Assembly (NCBI GenBank): GCA_051881895.1
Contig: JBJEQT010000007.1
Location: 1 to 5,060, forward strand
DNA from: UBA3818 sp051881895
Lineage (GTDB): Bacteria > Bacillota > Clostridia > Oscillospirales > Ruminococcaceae
Direction: 5' to 3'
Length of the DNA: 5,060 nt
Numbering within the stretch: the stretch's first letter is position 1; every line of letters starts with the position of its first letter. Shown piece after piece: positions 4,985 to 5,060 of this stretch. Position numbers and translations under genes: made by a program. The notes below the pieces were generated by a model that saw only the letters and a program-made list of their open reading frames with translations, was not told the origin of the DNA and did no database searches.

Positions 4985-5060
4985 TGGTCTGAGTGACGGG
5001 ACTTGAACCCACGGCCTCTACCACCCCAAGGTAGCGCGCTACCAACTGCGCCACACCCAG
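4985..5060 (-). tRNA. tRNA-Pro (anticodon GGG), CCA encoded
   Basis: A complete 76-nt tRNA ending exactly at the window edge. The acceptor stem CTGGGTG pairs with CACTCAG (one G-U), followed by discriminator A and encoded CCA. The D arm is GCGC/GCGC. The anticodon stem CTACC/GGTAG encloses loop TTGGGGT, so the anticodon is GGG with G37, reading CCC and CCU. The T arm is GTGGG-TTCAAGT-CCCGT. The C1-G72 pair and A73 are the normal bacterial tRNA-Pro identity elements. Its promoter, or any upstream tRNA, lies outside the window. Confidence 0.96.

Noticed and set aside
4794..5054. 86-residue minus-strand open frame starting MAQLVARYLG
   Set aside because: It is the conceptual translation of the tRNA-Pro gene continuing through its terminator; this MAQLVAR-type peptide is a common tRNA artefact.

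Overview
The window looks like a chromosomal segment from a low-to-mid GC Gram-positive bacterium, most likely a gut-type Clostridia (Oscillospiraceae/Ruminococcaceae-like). The basis is strong AGGAGG-type ribosome binding sites, a lipoprotein signal peptide, a tRNA with encoded CCA, and a gene set (VTC domain + DUF4956 + Cthe_2159-like lipoprotein) familiar from that class. The genus assignment is inference. There are five protein genes, one of them cut by the window edge, and one tRNA.

Leftward (minus strand) block, 1-2466, read from right to left: a soluble VTC/CYTH-fold protein predicted to polymerise polyphosphate (1726-2466); a membrane protein with the DUF4956 signature, whose GTG start overlaps the VTC stop by 8 bp (1068-1733); then an OmpR-family response regulator (315-989) and its histidine kinase, overlapping by ATGA (1-318, only the N-terminus present). 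A near-consensus sigma-A promoter sits exactly on the DUF4956 stop codon. The two-component system can therefore be transcribed on its own as well as by readthrough.

Rightward block, 2600-4498: a 632-residue secreted lipoprotein built of beta-helix-like repeats with regularly recurring acidic turns, resembling the carbohydrate-binding Cthe_2159/DUF4353 family. It is divergent from the VTC operon across a 133-bp intergenic region. That region holds an 11-bp-phased direct repeat, the spacing typical of OmpR-family operators, placed just upstream of a weak -10.

Right end, 4499-5060: about 490 bp without a convincing gene, containing a strong, probably bidirectional terminator, imperfect direct and inverted repeats, and what looks like a decayed copy of a tRNA 3' end. 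These are followed by a U-rich terminator and a complete tRNA-Pro(GGG) on the minus strand.

Working model (inference): the VTC protein and DUF4956 form a two-part membrane polyphosphate synthase, loosely analogous to the single-chain yeast VTC subunits. The lipoprotein acts on the outer face of the membrane or in the wall, and the two-component system senses an external condition and controls one or both transcription units.
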